The notes: generated by a model not told the origin, from the letters alone. Positions 32,599 through 44,708 are shown, counted from the stretch's first letter. The stretch: 64,000 nt of DNA from Metellina segmentata (GCA_947359465.1 OX375872.1:138403432-138467431), one strand, 5' to 3'. Numbers and translations are program-made.

Positions 32599-35096
32599 AG
32601 TTAAAAAGTGCTCTTCAAACTTGAAATAAAACCTTAAATCAGTTTGCATTACATTTTTTAGCCAAAACTAAAAATATTGCGTACAGGGGTTTAGTACGTA
32701 TGGTATGTAAATATTTTTAATTAACTTCGCACTAGACATACTCCATGGACTCTTGGCGACGGTCCAAGATGAAACCCGAAAAAAAGGGGTTCATAACCCC
32801 TTCTCTGATTACATCCATCTTACAACAGAGGAATCGCAGCAGGATATTTAATTCTAAGAAATTGCTTGGAGGATTTAAAGTTAAAAAGTGCTCATCAAAC
32901 TTGAAATAAAACCTTAAATCAGTTTTCATTACATTTTTTAGCCAAAACTAAAAATATTGCGTATAGGGGTGCAGTACGTATGATATGCAAATATTTTTAA
33001 TTAACTTCGCACTAGACTTACTCCATGGACTCTTGGCGACGGTCCAAGATGAAACCCGAAGAAAAGGGGTTCATAACCCCTTCTCTGATTACATCCATCT
33101 TACAACAGAGGAATCGCAGCAGGATATTTAATTCTAAGAAATTACTTGGAGGATTTAAAGTAAAAAGTGCTCTTCAAACTTGAAAAACCTTAAATCAGTT
33201 TGCATTACATTTTTTAGCCAAAACTAAAAATATTGCGTACAGGGGTTTATACGTATGGTATGTAAATATTTTTAATTAACTTCGCACTAGACATACTCCA
33301 TGGACTCTTGGCGACGGTCCAAGATGAAACCCGAAGAAAAAGGGGTTCATAACCCCTTCTCTGATTACATCCATCTTACAACAGAGGAATCGCAGCAGGA
33401 TATTTAAATCTAAGAAATTACTTGGAGGATTTAAAGTAAAAAGTGCTCTTCAAACTTGAAGTAAAACCTTAAATCAGTTTGCATTACATTTTTTAGCCAA
33501 AACTAAAAATATTGCGTATAGGGGTGCAGTACGTATGATATGCAAATATTTTTAATTAACTTCGCACTAGACATACTCCATGGACTCTTGGCGACGGTCC
33601 AAGATGAAACCCGAAGAAAAAGGGGTTCATAACCCCTTCTCTGATTACATCCATCTTACAACAGAGGAATCGCAGCAGGATATTTAATTCTAAGAAACTA
33701 CTTGGAGGATTTAAAGTAAAAAAGTGATTCAAACTTGAAATAAAACCTTAAATCAGTTTGCATTACATTTTTTAGCCAAAACTAAAAATATTGCGTATAG
33801 GGGTTCAATACTTATGGTATGTAAATATTTTTAATTAACTTCGCAATAGACATACTCCATGGACTCTTGGCGACGGTCCAAGATGAAACCCGAAGAAAAA
33901 GGGGTTCATAACCCCTTCTCTGATTACATCCATCTTACAACAGAGGAATCGCAGCAGGATATTTAATTCTAAGAAATTACTTGGAGGATTTAAAGTAAAA
34001 AGTGCTCTTCAAACTTGAAATAAAACCTTAAATCAGTTTGCATTACATTTTTTAGCCAAAACTAAAAATATTGCGTATAGGGGTGCAGTACGTATGATAT
34101 GCAAATATTTTTAATTAACTTCGCACTAGACATACTCCATGGACTCTTGGCGACGGTCCAAGATGAAACCCGAAGAAAAGGGGGTTCATAACCCCTTCTC
34201 TGATTACATCCATCTTACAACAGAGGAATCGCAGCAGGATATTTAATTCTAAGAAATTACTTGGAGGATTTAAAGTAAAAAGTGCTCTTCAAACTTGAAA
34301 TAAAACCTTAAATCAGTTTGCATTACATTTTTTAGCCAAAACTAAAAATATTGCGTATAGGGGTGCAGTACGTATGATATGTAAATATTTTTAATTAACT
34401 TCGCACTAGACATACTCCGTGGACTCTTGGCGACGGTCCAAGATGAAATCCGAAGAAAAAGGGGTTCAGAACCCCTTCTCTGATTACATCCATCTTACAA
34501 CAGAGGAATCGCAGCAGGATATTTAATTCTAAGAAATTACTTGGAGGATTTAAAGTAAAAAGTGCTCTTCAAACTTGAAATAAAACCTTAAATCAGTTTG
34601 CATTACATTTTTTAGCCAAAACTAAAAATATTGCGTATAGGGGTGCAGTACGTATGATATGCAAATATTTTTAATTAACTTCGCACTAGACATACTCCAT
34701 GGACTCTTGGCGACGGTCCAAGATGAAACCCGAAGAAAAGGGGGTTCATAACCCCTTCTCTGATTACATCCATCTTACAACAGAGGAATCGCAGCAGGAT
34801 ATTTAATTCTAAGAAATTACTTGGAGGATTTAAAGTAAAAAGTGCTCTTCAAACTTGAAATAAAACCTTAAATCAGTTTGCATTACATTGTTTAGCCAAA
34901 ACTAAAAATATTGCGTATAGGGGTTCAGTACGTATGGTATGTAAATATTTTTAATTAACTTCGCAATAGACAAACTCCACGGGCACCTGGCGACGGTCCA
35001 AGATGAAACCCGAAGAAAAGGGGGTTCAGAACCCCTTCTCTGATTACATCCATCTTACAACAGAGGAATCGCCGCAGGATATTTAATTCTAAGAAA
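32581..35096. repeat. 280-bp satellite array, 9 units
   Basis: Units begin at (A)TTACTTGGAGGATTTAAAG: 32581, 32861, 33141, 33417, 33697, 33976, 34256, 34536 and 34816. Spacing is 276-280 bp. Units are about 95% identical. Each contains a MITE-like end, a ~70-bp stretch resembling the minus-strand SINE 3' end (TTTTTAATTAACTTCGCACT to GGCGACGGTCCAAGATGAAA), and an 8-bp-arm hairpin AAGGGGTTCATAACCCCTT. The last unit runs into single-copy DNA near 35096. Minus-strand frames over it are by-products. Confidence 0.95.
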
Positions 35097-35880
35097 ATGC
35101 ATTCGATAGCGATTTCTAGACTAAATAACGACCTACCAATGGAAAAGACGGATAGGACCAACCATATCAAGCAGCCTGCACTTAGAGAGATGCAGTGATG
35201 TAGAAAATTGCTGTAAGTGCTACCACTTACCGCAGTTACCACTTGCAAAAAAACACCCTTTGAGTAGACATAACATCGGTGATTATGTATTTTACGGAAA
35301 CTAGAACCAGATCTTACTGCGAAAAAACGTGTAAGAGATGGAGGTAAATTTCTGTAAATGGCTTAGGTTAGGGTGGTAGAGTTTCCGAGTTGTCGTTCCT
35401 TTTCTGTAAGATGAAGCATGTTGACTTTAACTGCGGTCAGAAACGGGGGAAAAAATTTAAATTGGCTGTGGATATTACCGTCTGGAAGGTTTTTTTTAAG
35501 CAAGTAGTCACGCCGCGCTGAGTCTGTTTGCTTTTGAAGATTGAAAGAAAGAGTTCGCAATGGAAATAGAAAACAAAATTGAGCACTCGAAAGAAGCATG
35601 TTAGCTTTTCCTCTCCCTTTGCCTCTCGTCCACTTTTATAACACAAACGTGACTCAGTGGCTTCCCACTGTTCTAGCAACCTGCAAGTTGTATCAGCGGT
35701 TCTTTTTTGGTTGCTGGGTGTATTTCTATGCCAGTATAACGATAGAGGAAATGTAAAAACAGAGTAATTGTAACCTTTTTATGTGCCTGGATTATGCAAG
35801 CAGATTTAATAGTAACTTGATCCTTTGACCTATTTCGTCTGCCGCGAGGAAAGGAATATTTATAACTTAATTGGTCTATG
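35097..35880. other. Unassigned single-copy DNA
   Basis: Open minus-strand frames of 78-97 codons (34955-35248, 35363-35599, 35437-35679, 35673-35927) have no recognised domain. The first starts inside the satellite. Confidence 0.35.
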
Positions 35881-36216
35881 GTTAAGGTAATGGTAATTTT
35901 AATTAACGTCGTGCTAGAGCAACACAACGGGCTCTTGATGACGGTCCGGGTTCAATCCCCTAAGTGATAGATCCGAGGACAACACCACGTCATTTTGAAC
36001 TACGGTCAGATGACGAGGTAATACCTGAGCTGGCACCCCATTCTACAAACTTCCACACCATCCCAACGTGAGGACTTTCGGCAATTACAGATTTAAGATG
36101 CACTAGCCGCCTCTACACCATACGCTTACAAATATCTATGCACTGACCCGGATGCGAACTATGAACTTTCCTATATCTAGAGGCTAACACCTTAACCACC
36201 TGACTGATTGGTCGGT
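35881..36216 (-). mobile_element. Full-length SINE with 11-bp target duplication
   Basis: ATTGGTCTATG at 35870-35880 is repeated at 36217-36227. The head is present but diverged (TCAGGTGGTTAAGG; B box AGTTCGCATCC), body and 3' end complete. Confidence 0.9.
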
Positions 36217-36839
36217 ATTGGTCTATGAGATGAATCCATCCGCTGATTCATCCCGAAGCACCACCAATAGCTCGTTGTGTTGCTCCAGTGCTACTTAAAT
36301 TCAACTACATACCTACCTACTATTGATTCATCTTCTTTGTTCACGCTATTTAATAGTAGATTAGCGATTTTACCATCTTTGCGACCTTTCCGCAGAAATG
36401 CACATTCACACATCTACCCTGTCTTAAGATGTTATATCGTCAAACAGGGCAACAAAATGTAAAATTGGCCTGTCAAGTCAATTATTCAAGGATCTCTCAC
36501 GTGACTACTAGTTGACACGATCACACCTCTTGAAGCTCCTCTTAATAGCAATGTTGCTCAGTCTTATATTTTACGTGTATGAGTAAGACTTTCCTTGAGT
36601 GCCTGCATGTTCATAACGTGACGTTGTCTGTCCTGTGTTTGGCCCAGCTTGGTTAAATGGGGCCCTTACACTATAAACCTCGACTAGCCTTCTCTATTTG
36701 CCTTTCTTCCGCTACAAATTTGGAATTTTTCGAATCCGCTTTGGAAGCATACAGGGACAAAAAGTGGGACTTTATAAAGGACGAAGGACCGATTCGATTG
36801 TTCCTTTCTTGGAAATAAGAATCCTGTGGAAAGATTTTT
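36217..36839. other. SINE tail fragment and unassigned DNA
   Basis: 36262-36310 is a plus-strand SINE 3' end (CACCAATAGCTCGTTGTGTT, GCTCCAGTGCTAC) ending in ACCTACCTAC. The rest is unassigned. Confidence 0.45.
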
Positions 36840-37084
36840 TTTTATTCTTCTCTTGGAATAAATTCCCCCCATAAGATTTTATTGCTCCTTTTGTTGGAAT
36901 ACAATCATTTGGAAATAATTATTATTTATTTCCTTATAATGTAATCATTTGGAAATACTTTACTATTCCTTTCCTTGGAATATAATCATTTGGAACAATT
37001 TCATTGCTCCTTTCCTTAAACTATAAACCATAATCATTTAGAAATATTTTATTATTACTTTCCTTAGAACATCTTTTGAAAATA
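36840..37084. repeat. Short tandem repeat, ~40-55 bp unit, left part
   Basis: TTCCTTGGAATATAATCATT, TGGAA, then ATTTCATTGCTCC and variants recur five to six times. The array is split at a TA by the Tc1-like element and continues at 38523-38880. Confidence 0.8.
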
Positions 37085-38522
37085 CACTCTATAACAAAAA
37101 AATCGACGCACCAAGAAGAAATCATCCGATTGCTTTGAAATTTCGTATGCAAAAATGTTTTGACCAAATATGCAAATGATTAAAATTTGATGTCCAATGA
37201 ATGAATAGTGCGATCTCCAGCGCATCGGATCTGCGCATCCAGCAGATGTATATAAGAAGTTGTTCTTGAACTGTTGTTAAAAATTTCTGCTGCATTGCGA
37301 TTTAGGATACCTTTCAACGACTGAAAAAATGCCTCGCCGCAGGATTCGAGCTCATTACGAGCAACTTTCAGAGTTTGAAAGAGGTCGTGTCATTGGATTG
37401 AAAGAGGCAGGTTGGGCAAATCGGAGAATCGCTCGTCATGTGAGTCGAAGCGATGCGGCGATTAGAAGATGCTGGCAAGAATGGGTGGACAGTGGCAGAT
37501 TTCAGCGTCATGATGGTAGCGGTCGACGTAGGGCCGCAACAGATCGCGAGGACAGAGTGATTGTCAGATCAGCTGTCACAGCGCCTGATTCATCGCTATC
37601 AACCATCAGTCGTGCGACCCACACACGAGTGTCCGCCATGACCATTCACAGACGGCTGAGAGAGCGAAATCTACGCTCGTACCGACCGTTACGCCACCTG
37701 CCACTCACGCATGCACACTGTAGAGCCAGATTACAGTGGTGCTTGGCTCGATCATGCTGGAATGATGCTGACTGGGGACGTATAGTCTTTAGCGTCGAAT
37801 CCCGCTTCCAACTGTGTCCTGACGATCATCGAAGACGTGCCTAGAGACGCCCAGGGCAGTGTGCCGATCCTGCTTTCACTATTGCACGCCACACGGGCCC
37901 TCAACAAGGAGTTATGGTCTGATATATGTCTGGGGTGCCATTTCCCTTGATAGCCGGACCCCTCTGGTTGTCATTAGAGGAACATTTACTGCACAGCGGT
38001 ACGTTGACGACATTCTGAGACCTGTTTTGCTACCGTTCCTTTCGCAGTGCCCTGGGCTTATTTTTCAGCAAGACAATGCCAGACCACATACGGCACGTGT
38101 TGCTATGAACTGTCTTCAAGCTTGTCAAACACTTCCTTGGCCAGCCAGATCACCAGATCTCTCTCTCCCATCGAGCATGTCTGGGATATGATGGGAAGGC
38201 GACTGTATCCGGTAGGGAATGTTGATGACGTAGTCCGACAATTGGAGCAAATTTGGCAAGAAATACCGCAGGAGACCATCCGGGAGCTTTATCGGTCTAT
38301 GCCACGCCGTGTGGCAGCTTGCATCCAGGCTAGAGGTGGGTCAACACCTTATTGAGCTCGTTACTGTAACTCTGAAATAAATCATTCAATTGTTCTGAAA
38401 TTTTAATCATTTTCTATTCTGTACATAATTTTCCTATCCACCAATTTTTGTCGGACCATCGCCATCGCCAATCTCCATCGGACAACTCCTTCTTGGTGCG
38501 TCGATTTTTTTGTTATAGAGTG
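37085..38522 (+). mobile_element. Tc1-like element with intact terminal repeats (1438 bp)
   Basis: TA at 37083-37084 and 38523-38524. The terminal inverted repeats are identical over 34 bp and begin CACTCTATAACAAAAAAATC. It is inserted in the ~45-bp tandem repeat, which continues uninterrupted outside. Perfect ends with a damaged gene suggest recent movement in trans, or recent insertion followed by gene decay. Confidence 0.95.
37329..38355 (+). pseudogene. Tc1-like transposase with disabled catalytic site
   Basis: The protein starts MPRRRIRAHYEQL. Residues ~10-110 carry the paired helix-turn-helix DNA-binding region (GLKEAGWANRRIARH, then an AT-hook-like DGSGRRRAA linker). Three lesions or substitutions stand out. 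The first catalytic Asp is Val (FSVESRF, codon 37794-37796, where FSDESRF is usual). A stop at 37842-37844 sits where Trp is expected. Insertions of about 11 bp near 37920 and 2 bp near 38165 shift the frame. The second Asp (QQDNARPH) and the Glu (SPIEHVWD) remain, with 32 residues between them, two fewer than in Tc1. The C-terminus ends QARGGSTPY at 38355. The family is abundant in spider gene predictions as I recall. Confidence 0.92.
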
Positions 38523-38880
38523 TACATAGTTTATTATTCCTTTCATTAGAGTATAATCATTTGGAAAGATTTCATTGCTACCTTTCGTAGAACTTAACTA
38601 TTTGGAAATATTCCATTATTCCTTTCCTTAAAGTATAATCATATGAGAAGATTTCTATGCTTCTTTTCTTAGAATATAATCACTTGGAAAGATTTCATTG
38701 TTTCCTAAGAATGTAGTCATTTGAAAATCATTGTTCCTTTCCTTTGAAAAAATTTTATTATATTCCTTTCCTTAGAATATACTAATTATTTGAAAAGGTT
38801 TCGTTGTTCCCTTTCATTGAAAATATTTATTATTATCTCCTTTCCTTAGAAAATAATCATTTCGAAAGATTCTAATGGTC
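38523..38880. repeat. Short tandem repeat, ~40-55 bp unit, right part
   Basis: Continues the 36840-37084 array with CCTTTCCTTAGAATATAATC, ATTTGGAAAGATTTCATTG and variants, about seven units. Confidence 0.8.
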
Positions 38881-40019
38881 AAGAAGGTAAAAATTGGTTA
38901 GAAATCATACAGGAATGACTGCTGGTTTCAAGCCAGCGTAATGGAAATATGCGCGTGAACACCTGCTCAGAGGGTTTAAACTGCGCTTAGATCTCTCATA
39001 AGTTTCCTAAAAACGTCCACGTGCGCTGCTTGAAACCCCATTTTTTGATCATTAGATCACCCCCGCCCAAAATACGAATAGCTTCAAGAGAACCATCCAA
39101 AGTAATCAGCGCGGATGGGCACTCTCCAACAAAAAATCAGCTCACCCGAGTAGAAACTCGCTATCCGAGCTTAACAAAACCACTGAGCCACCCCTCCCGC
39201 ATCCCCCAGCAAAGTGGCGCACGGCACTCTCGAAAATGTGGGGTGAGGTGGGGCACGCATAATTAAATTCCTTTCCAGCACGTCCGACAAAAGGCTCTTG
39301 ACGTAGCCTGAATTCCTGTCGGAGGACGAGAAATTCCTGCAACAACTCGCCATGATTGCTCCGCAGGAGACGATGCAAATAGAGAATCGGTTCCTGATGT
39401 ATTTGCGCTGTTATTAAATTCGGCATTGTTGGCAAAATGCGCGTTCATTGTTGGGCGCTTATTGCGTTGGAGTATCGGAAATGGGTGGGAAAGAGCTCTT
39501 TCAGTCGAGGATCTGAAGCACCGTGTCCAATGTTCTCAAATACGTCGAGAACGGAATCGATGTCGATGTTGCTCGCTTTGCAACCTTCAGGAATTCTCGG
39601 AGCCTCCAGCGAATTGGAATTGCCTATAAAGTCTCTGAACTCTGTAGAGTAGCTAGAATTTCATTTTGGGTTAGTTGGTTTTATGGCGCAAAATCCATAC
39701 TGCGCTAGATACAAGGCACATACACACGCACGAAAAGTTTTTACTCACACAGAAGAGAAAAATATATCCATTAAGAAATAATTTAATTTTGGAGGTCATG
39801 TCAAAATCAGAATTTTTATGCTAAATGAAGTTTTGAATATTTTGAAAATATGGTTGTCGATAAGTATTTATATTGTGTGTGCTCTCCGCACTATCCCGAG
39901 TTGCTATAACGTCTCTAAGCTCTGTATCATATCTACAATCAAAATTTTCTTAAAACAGCAAATTTTTTTTTGACAGATTTTTAAGCTTGAGAATAAAAAC
40001 TTTTCGAATTATACTCTAT
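38881..40019. other. Unassigned; GC-richer part 39000-39660 open in several frames
   Basis: 39021-39266, 39426-39708 (plus) and 39142-39448 (minus) are open in overlapping frames because the segment lacks AT-rich stop codons. No domain was recognised and no consistent splice structure seen. A minus-strand tRNA-like patch (GGTGGCTCAGTGGTTTTGTT, 39175-39194) might be a SINE head. From 39660 on the DNA is AT-rich. Confidence 0.3.
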
Positions 40020-41611
40020 ATGTGTGATACTATATCAAGCGTTGCTTGGCTAGGTTTGATCCCTGCGTCATAAAAAATTCATTCATCTAAAAAAATTATA
40101 TATATATAACTATAAAACTAAAATAAAAGAACAAATTAAATACAAAAATAGAACAAATAAAACACAGCAAATGGAACAAATAGATCACAAAACTAAAACA
40201 AATAAGCTCACCGAGTTTTAGAAGTTTATTTTTGATTGAGTTTTATGAGAGACAGAGACATCTATAATTATACTCTATATGTGTTATACTATGCTAACTA
40301 TACTGAGTACTGCTTGGCTATGTCCGGTCCTTGCTCCGTAAAATATCCATCCATCCAATAGAACTGAGCAACTAAAATACAAAAATAGAACAAATGATTT
40401 ACAAAAATAAAGCACACAAAATACAACAAAATTAAAACAAATAATGTGCAACAAATTTCTAAAATTTATTTTTGGACGAACTTCAAAGGCTAAGGCCTTA
40501 TAATACTTTTATGACAATAATCTAAGCTTAACGCGGCTTGGCTATATCTGACCCTTGCACCGTAACTAATTCATCCATCCAACAAAATTAAACAGATAAA
40601 ATACAAAAAATCAGACGAAATACAACAAATAAAAACAAATTTCACAACCAGATTTTGTGACAATAAAACATTTTAAGCATGTATTTGCAAATATTTTAAT
40701 ATTAAACTTTAATAAATTTCCAATACTTGCCCCCTAAAGCTTTTATATATTAAACAATATTTTTAGTGTTCGACTCCACATATTCCTAAAACTGCCACCA
40801 AAAGTTACTTAGCTTTATTTGTGTCCCTATATCCTCTTAGAAGAATGAATAAAACCTTCTGAAGTCAGAACAATGTATCTCTCACGTCATCTACACCCCA
40901 CCATTTTTTAACCATTTTTTACCATACCATTTTGTTATTGAGTTTTATGAGAGAGAGACAGAGACATCTAAAATTATAGTCTATATGTGTTAATACTATG
41001 CTAACTATACTGAGTGCTGCTTGGCTATGTCCGGTCCTTGCGCCGTAAAATATCCATCCATCCAATAGAACTGAAAAACTAAAATACAAAAATAGAAAAA
41101 ATGATTTACAAAAATAAAGCACACAAAATACAACAAAATCAAAACAAATAATGTGCAACAATTTTCTAAAATTTATTTTTGGACGAACTTCAAAGGCTAA
41201 GGCTTTATAACACTTTTATGACAATAATCTAAGCTTAACGCGGCTTGGCTATATCTGACCCTTGCACCGTAAATAATTCATCCATCCAACAAAATTAAAC
41301 AGATAAATTACAAAAAATCAAGCAAACAAAATACAACAAATAAAAACAAATTTCACAACCATATTTTGTGACAATAAAACATTTTTAAGCATGTATTTGC
41401 AAATATTTTAATATTAAACTTTATTAAATTTCCAATACTTGCCCTAAAGCTTTTATATATTAAACAACATTTTTAGTGTTCGACTCCACATATTCCTAAA
41501 ACTGCCACCAAAAGTTACTTAGCTTTATTTGTGTCCCTATATCCTCTTAGAAGAGTGAATAAAACCTTCTGAAGTCAGAACAATGTATCTCTCACGTCAT
41601 CTACACCCCAC
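40020..41611. repeat. Tandem segmental duplication (~710 bp) with internal subrepeats
   Basis: 40226-40902 and 40934-41611 are about 95% identical over ~680 bp, offset 707-710 bp, both ending CACGTCATCTACACCCCACC. Inside each, CTGCTTGGCTATGTCCGGTC and CGGCTTGGCTATATCTGACC mark two older subunits, and a third diverged subunit precedes them at about 40045. Confidence 0.9.
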
Positions 41612-41989
41612 CCATATGTGCACTAACCTCCCAGCTGCACCCCCTTGTGGAAACGGGAAACCCCAAACCCGATTCCTCATGTGACAACTATCCCACAGAG
41701 GATACAGGCTTCCCACCAGGAGTCAAGGCACAGAGGCGCTTATTCAGATGTTAGATCTGCTTGTCTGACTTCGATCGGCGTGGTGGTATCAATCAGATCC
41801 CTTGCATTGATCTGAGTCTGGCACGGGAATGAGTGGTTTATTCCTGTGGGTGCCGTGGCACACTGGGGCCCCGCGGTGGTACTTCAGGGCTGCTGTGACA
41901 TATTGTGCTGAGCTTAGCAAGTTTATGTTTTTCACAAAAGTAAGAGAAGCGTGGTAACTGAATGCTAGAAGGAAATGCTATTAACTATT
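41612..41989. other. GC-richer unassigned DNA
   Basis: No open frame of interest and no known repeat of the window. Composition differs from both neighbours. Confidence 0.35.
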
Positions 41990-42253
41990 TTCATATTGCA
42001 TTGGGTTGCGGTATCCCGGTTAGAAGAGAGCTAGAGGGTTGCGTGTTCGAGACTGGTGCACGTCGAATCGATATTGGCCTCCAATGTCCTCATGTTGGTA
42101 ATGTAGGTTTGGAGAATGGGGTGTCAACTCGGATGTTATTCTTGACATCTGATCTTGGTTCAAAATTACGAGGCGTTGTACTTAGATCTATCTCTTAGGG
42201 AGTGACCGAGAAACATTGCCAATAGCCCGTTGTGTTACCACAGTGGAATTTTA
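41990..42253 (+). mobile_element. Diverged SINE, alternative head
   Basis: The tRNA-like head CCCGGTTAGAAGAGAGCTAG then GTGTTCGAGACTGG (B-box-like) is joined to the common body (AGGTTTGGAGAATGGGGTGT, GGTTCAAAATTACGAGGCGT) and end GCCCGTTGTGTTACCACAGT. Third head type seen on this SINE body. Confidence 0.75.
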
Positions 42254-42807
42254 ATCCTAAGCTCATCTTGCCACGACTAAGTCGACCTCATTATTGTTTT
42301 AGAAACTACTTAGATTTACTCATAAGTTTCACCCTTTTATCCGTCTTAAAAATTTAATATCAAAGTACTCTCTGAACACTGGATTCGACTTATCACGTTT
42401 CCAAGGCGCTGTGGAAAACGATTGTCAAAGTACCGACCACATACGAGATTTGTTACATTACATGCTACTGTTCACTATTGAATTCTTAGTTGAATTTGAG
42501 CAAACAAACCAAAAAGCATTGACTTCTCATGCACCTCCCCATGATACAGTTGATGGCATTCTAATTTTTAAACTGTTCCGATTTCTCCAAGTTTCCTTCC
42601 ATCCGTCTTTTTTTTCTTGTCAGACCACACTCTAAACACTAGATTCGACTAAACACTGCATTTACAGTTCGCTGTGAATTAGTGCAAGGGCTATCAACGT
42701 ACCGTCCTCATTTGAAGTTGATTACATTAGATATGCTACTGCTAGCTATTGAATACGCAGCTTTATAACACCCATTACTTTATAATACATAACTTTACTG
42801 AAATATT

Positions 42808-42812
<5 letters not shown>
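42254..42812. repeat. Weak two-copy repeat and unassigned DNA
   Basis: CTCTGAACACTGGATTCGAC with TGCTACTGTTCACTATTGAA (about 42370-42482) is echoed by CTCTAAACACTAGATTCGAC with TGCTACTGCTAGCTATTGAA (about 42631-42752). The 74-codon frame at 42411-42635 is not supported. Confidence 0.5.

Positions 42813-42870
<58 letters not shown>
42813..42870. repeat. (TA)n microsatellite
   Basis: Uninterrupted TA dinucleotides for about 58 bp, directly next to the Tc1-type pseudogene; Tc1/mariner elements insert at TA. Confidence 0.97.
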
Positions 42871-42873
<3 letters not shown>

Positions 42874-42877
42874 TACC

Positions 42878-43911
42878 CTACAATAATGGACCGGACAGCA
42901 AGATGTGATGGTATAATGGAAAGAATACGTGCTTTAATAGGGGATGGTCCCCCACGTGCTGCAATTACACTAGCAACCCTTCTGGGCATACTTTCAACAA
43001 GGGTTTGATACACCTAAGGGTTTGAATCTCCTATAGGTATTTGTGTCCATTCCTGCTGCAAGAATGTCGCCAGTTCAGCTGTTGATTTCGGACGTGGTTC
43101 CCTGGTCCGTAAGCGTCGCTCTAACTCGCCACACAAATGTTCTATGTGGTTTAGGTCGGGACTGTGAGCAGGTCAGGGAAGACGTTTTACATCCATATCT
43201 TGATACCACTGCTTGACTGAGGCTGCAACATGGCATAGAGTGTTTTCTTCTTGGAAGTAACTTTCTTCCATTCCATAAAATTGCCAGAGCGTAAGAAGAA
43301 CCTGATTGTCCAAAATGTTCATGTAGGCGTCGGCATTCAATTTACCAGGAACAACATGCAAAGGTACCAGACCATACCACGAAAAACACCCCCAAACAAG
43401 TACACTACCACCGAACTTGACAGTTGGAACGATGCACTCGGGTAACAGACGATCGCCAGGCTTTCGCCAAACCAAAGCAGTCCATCTGACTAGAAGAGCT
43501 TGTAGTGTGACTCTCGTCGCTCCATAAAACAGTTTTCCAGTGGTCCACAGTCCAGTTGCAACGTTATAGACACCAAGCGAGTCTGCCGGTTTTGTTGGAT
43601 GGGGTGATGTTTGGTTTGTGTGCGGCAACACATCCGTGGATATTGAGGGCGTGCAGTTCTTTCCGCAAAGTATTGGGGTGCACCGTAACCCCTGTTGCCT
43701 GTTGAAACTCACTGTTGATGATTTGGAATGGTTTCTTGCGGTTCTTACGAACCTCACACTTCTGGACACGCCGATCCCTTTCGGTCAGTTTACGGGGATG
43801 ACCAACGTGTGCAGTTCGTGTCCCAACTCCAGAAGTCTTCCACGGCATCACCAACAGTTGACCGTGGCTCTGATAAAAATCAGTAATTCGTATTAAGCGA
43901 GTTCGTATCAT
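42878..43911 (-). pseudogene. Tc1-type (DD34E) transposase, decayed
   Basis: Minus-strand pieces: MIRTRLIRITDFYQSHG to [11 protein letters not shown] (N-terminal DNA-binding part), [19 protein letters not shown], then [11 protein letters not shown] in another frame (first Asp, intact). Next come [26 protein letters not shown], then [11 protein letters not shown], where Glu stands in place of the second Asp, and SPDLNHIEHLCGELERRL with the catalytic Glu present. 34 residues separate the two, as in DD34E. Further stops occur at LP-stop-PAHSPD and after GDSNP, and a frameshift lies near 43460-43560. It ends near a (TA)n run. It is not closely related to the 37-kb copy. The Asp-to-Glu change alone would probably abolish activity. 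Confidence 0.88.
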
Positions 43912-43990
43912 CAGTGATTCGTATTTAGCGAGTTAGAAAGTCAGTAATTTGTACTAAGTGTGAGATCGTATTTTCAGTAATTGGTATCAA

Positions 43991-44708
43991 GGTGATACGT
44001 ATACACTGGAACTTTAAAAAAATTTTTACTATAAAAATCCAATTTTTTTACTGGTCGTTGGTTTTTTTCTTAAATTAATTTCAATGTAAAAAAATTCAAA
44101 TTAAGCTAATTATTAATTATCTAATTTAGATATAATTAGCTAATCAGCATGTTTTTGAACAGTTTGATAGATCAAATTCGAATTTATTCAGGAAGACAAT
44201 TCCTGTTGGAATTTATAACTAGTATTATTCTTCATGTTTTGAACCTCCATCAAGTTGGTAGAAAAAATAGTTTTTTCTACATTTTTTTTACCAAGAAAGT
44301 CTAAAAAATCCAGATTTTTTTCAAGAATTTCAACATTTGAAAAACCAACCAAAAATTATTTTTTAACTAATAAGTTTAACTGAGATTCAAAACATCCGCT
44401 GTATTATATAGATTATAATGACACAAAAATAATTATAACAGATTAATTCATTGTTGCGTTTTCACTGTTTGAACAAACATCTTTTGCAAAAACACCGTTC
44501 TTCAGAAATCTTGTTTAAAGTTTTGGAAACATGCCTGCATTTGGTGACAGTATCTAACAAAAACCCTTGTAAGTAGAAAATTATATAAAATATTTGTAAG
44601 ATCTTGGCATCGTTTCAAAGCTGAGGAGTAGAAAAATATTTTGAATTAATAAAAAAATAGTTAATATTCTTGTCGATTTCCATGATTTCTCTAGTGTATA
44701 CATACACC
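43991..44708. mobile_element. TTAA-flanked AT-rich element 3 (718 bp)
   Basis: Left flank TCAA (TTAA with one change) 43987-43990, right flank TTAA 44709-44712. Termini GGTGATACGTATACACT and AGTGTATACATACACC are inverted with a small gap. The interior is AT-rich and non-coding. Removing it rejoins a unit of the 31-bp repeat. Confidence 0.72.

Noticed and set aside
32732..35248. Minus-strand frames in the 280-bp satellite
   Set aside because: They repeat with the satellite period and have no recognisable domain.
39021..39708. Overlapping frames on both strands as an exon
   Set aside because: Open in several frames at once because of local GC content; no motif or consistent splice sites to choose one.
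43173..43769. 198-codon minus-strand ORF as a separate gene
   Set aside because: It is a mixed-frame portion of the Tc1-type pseudogene; its first half is read out of the transposase frame.
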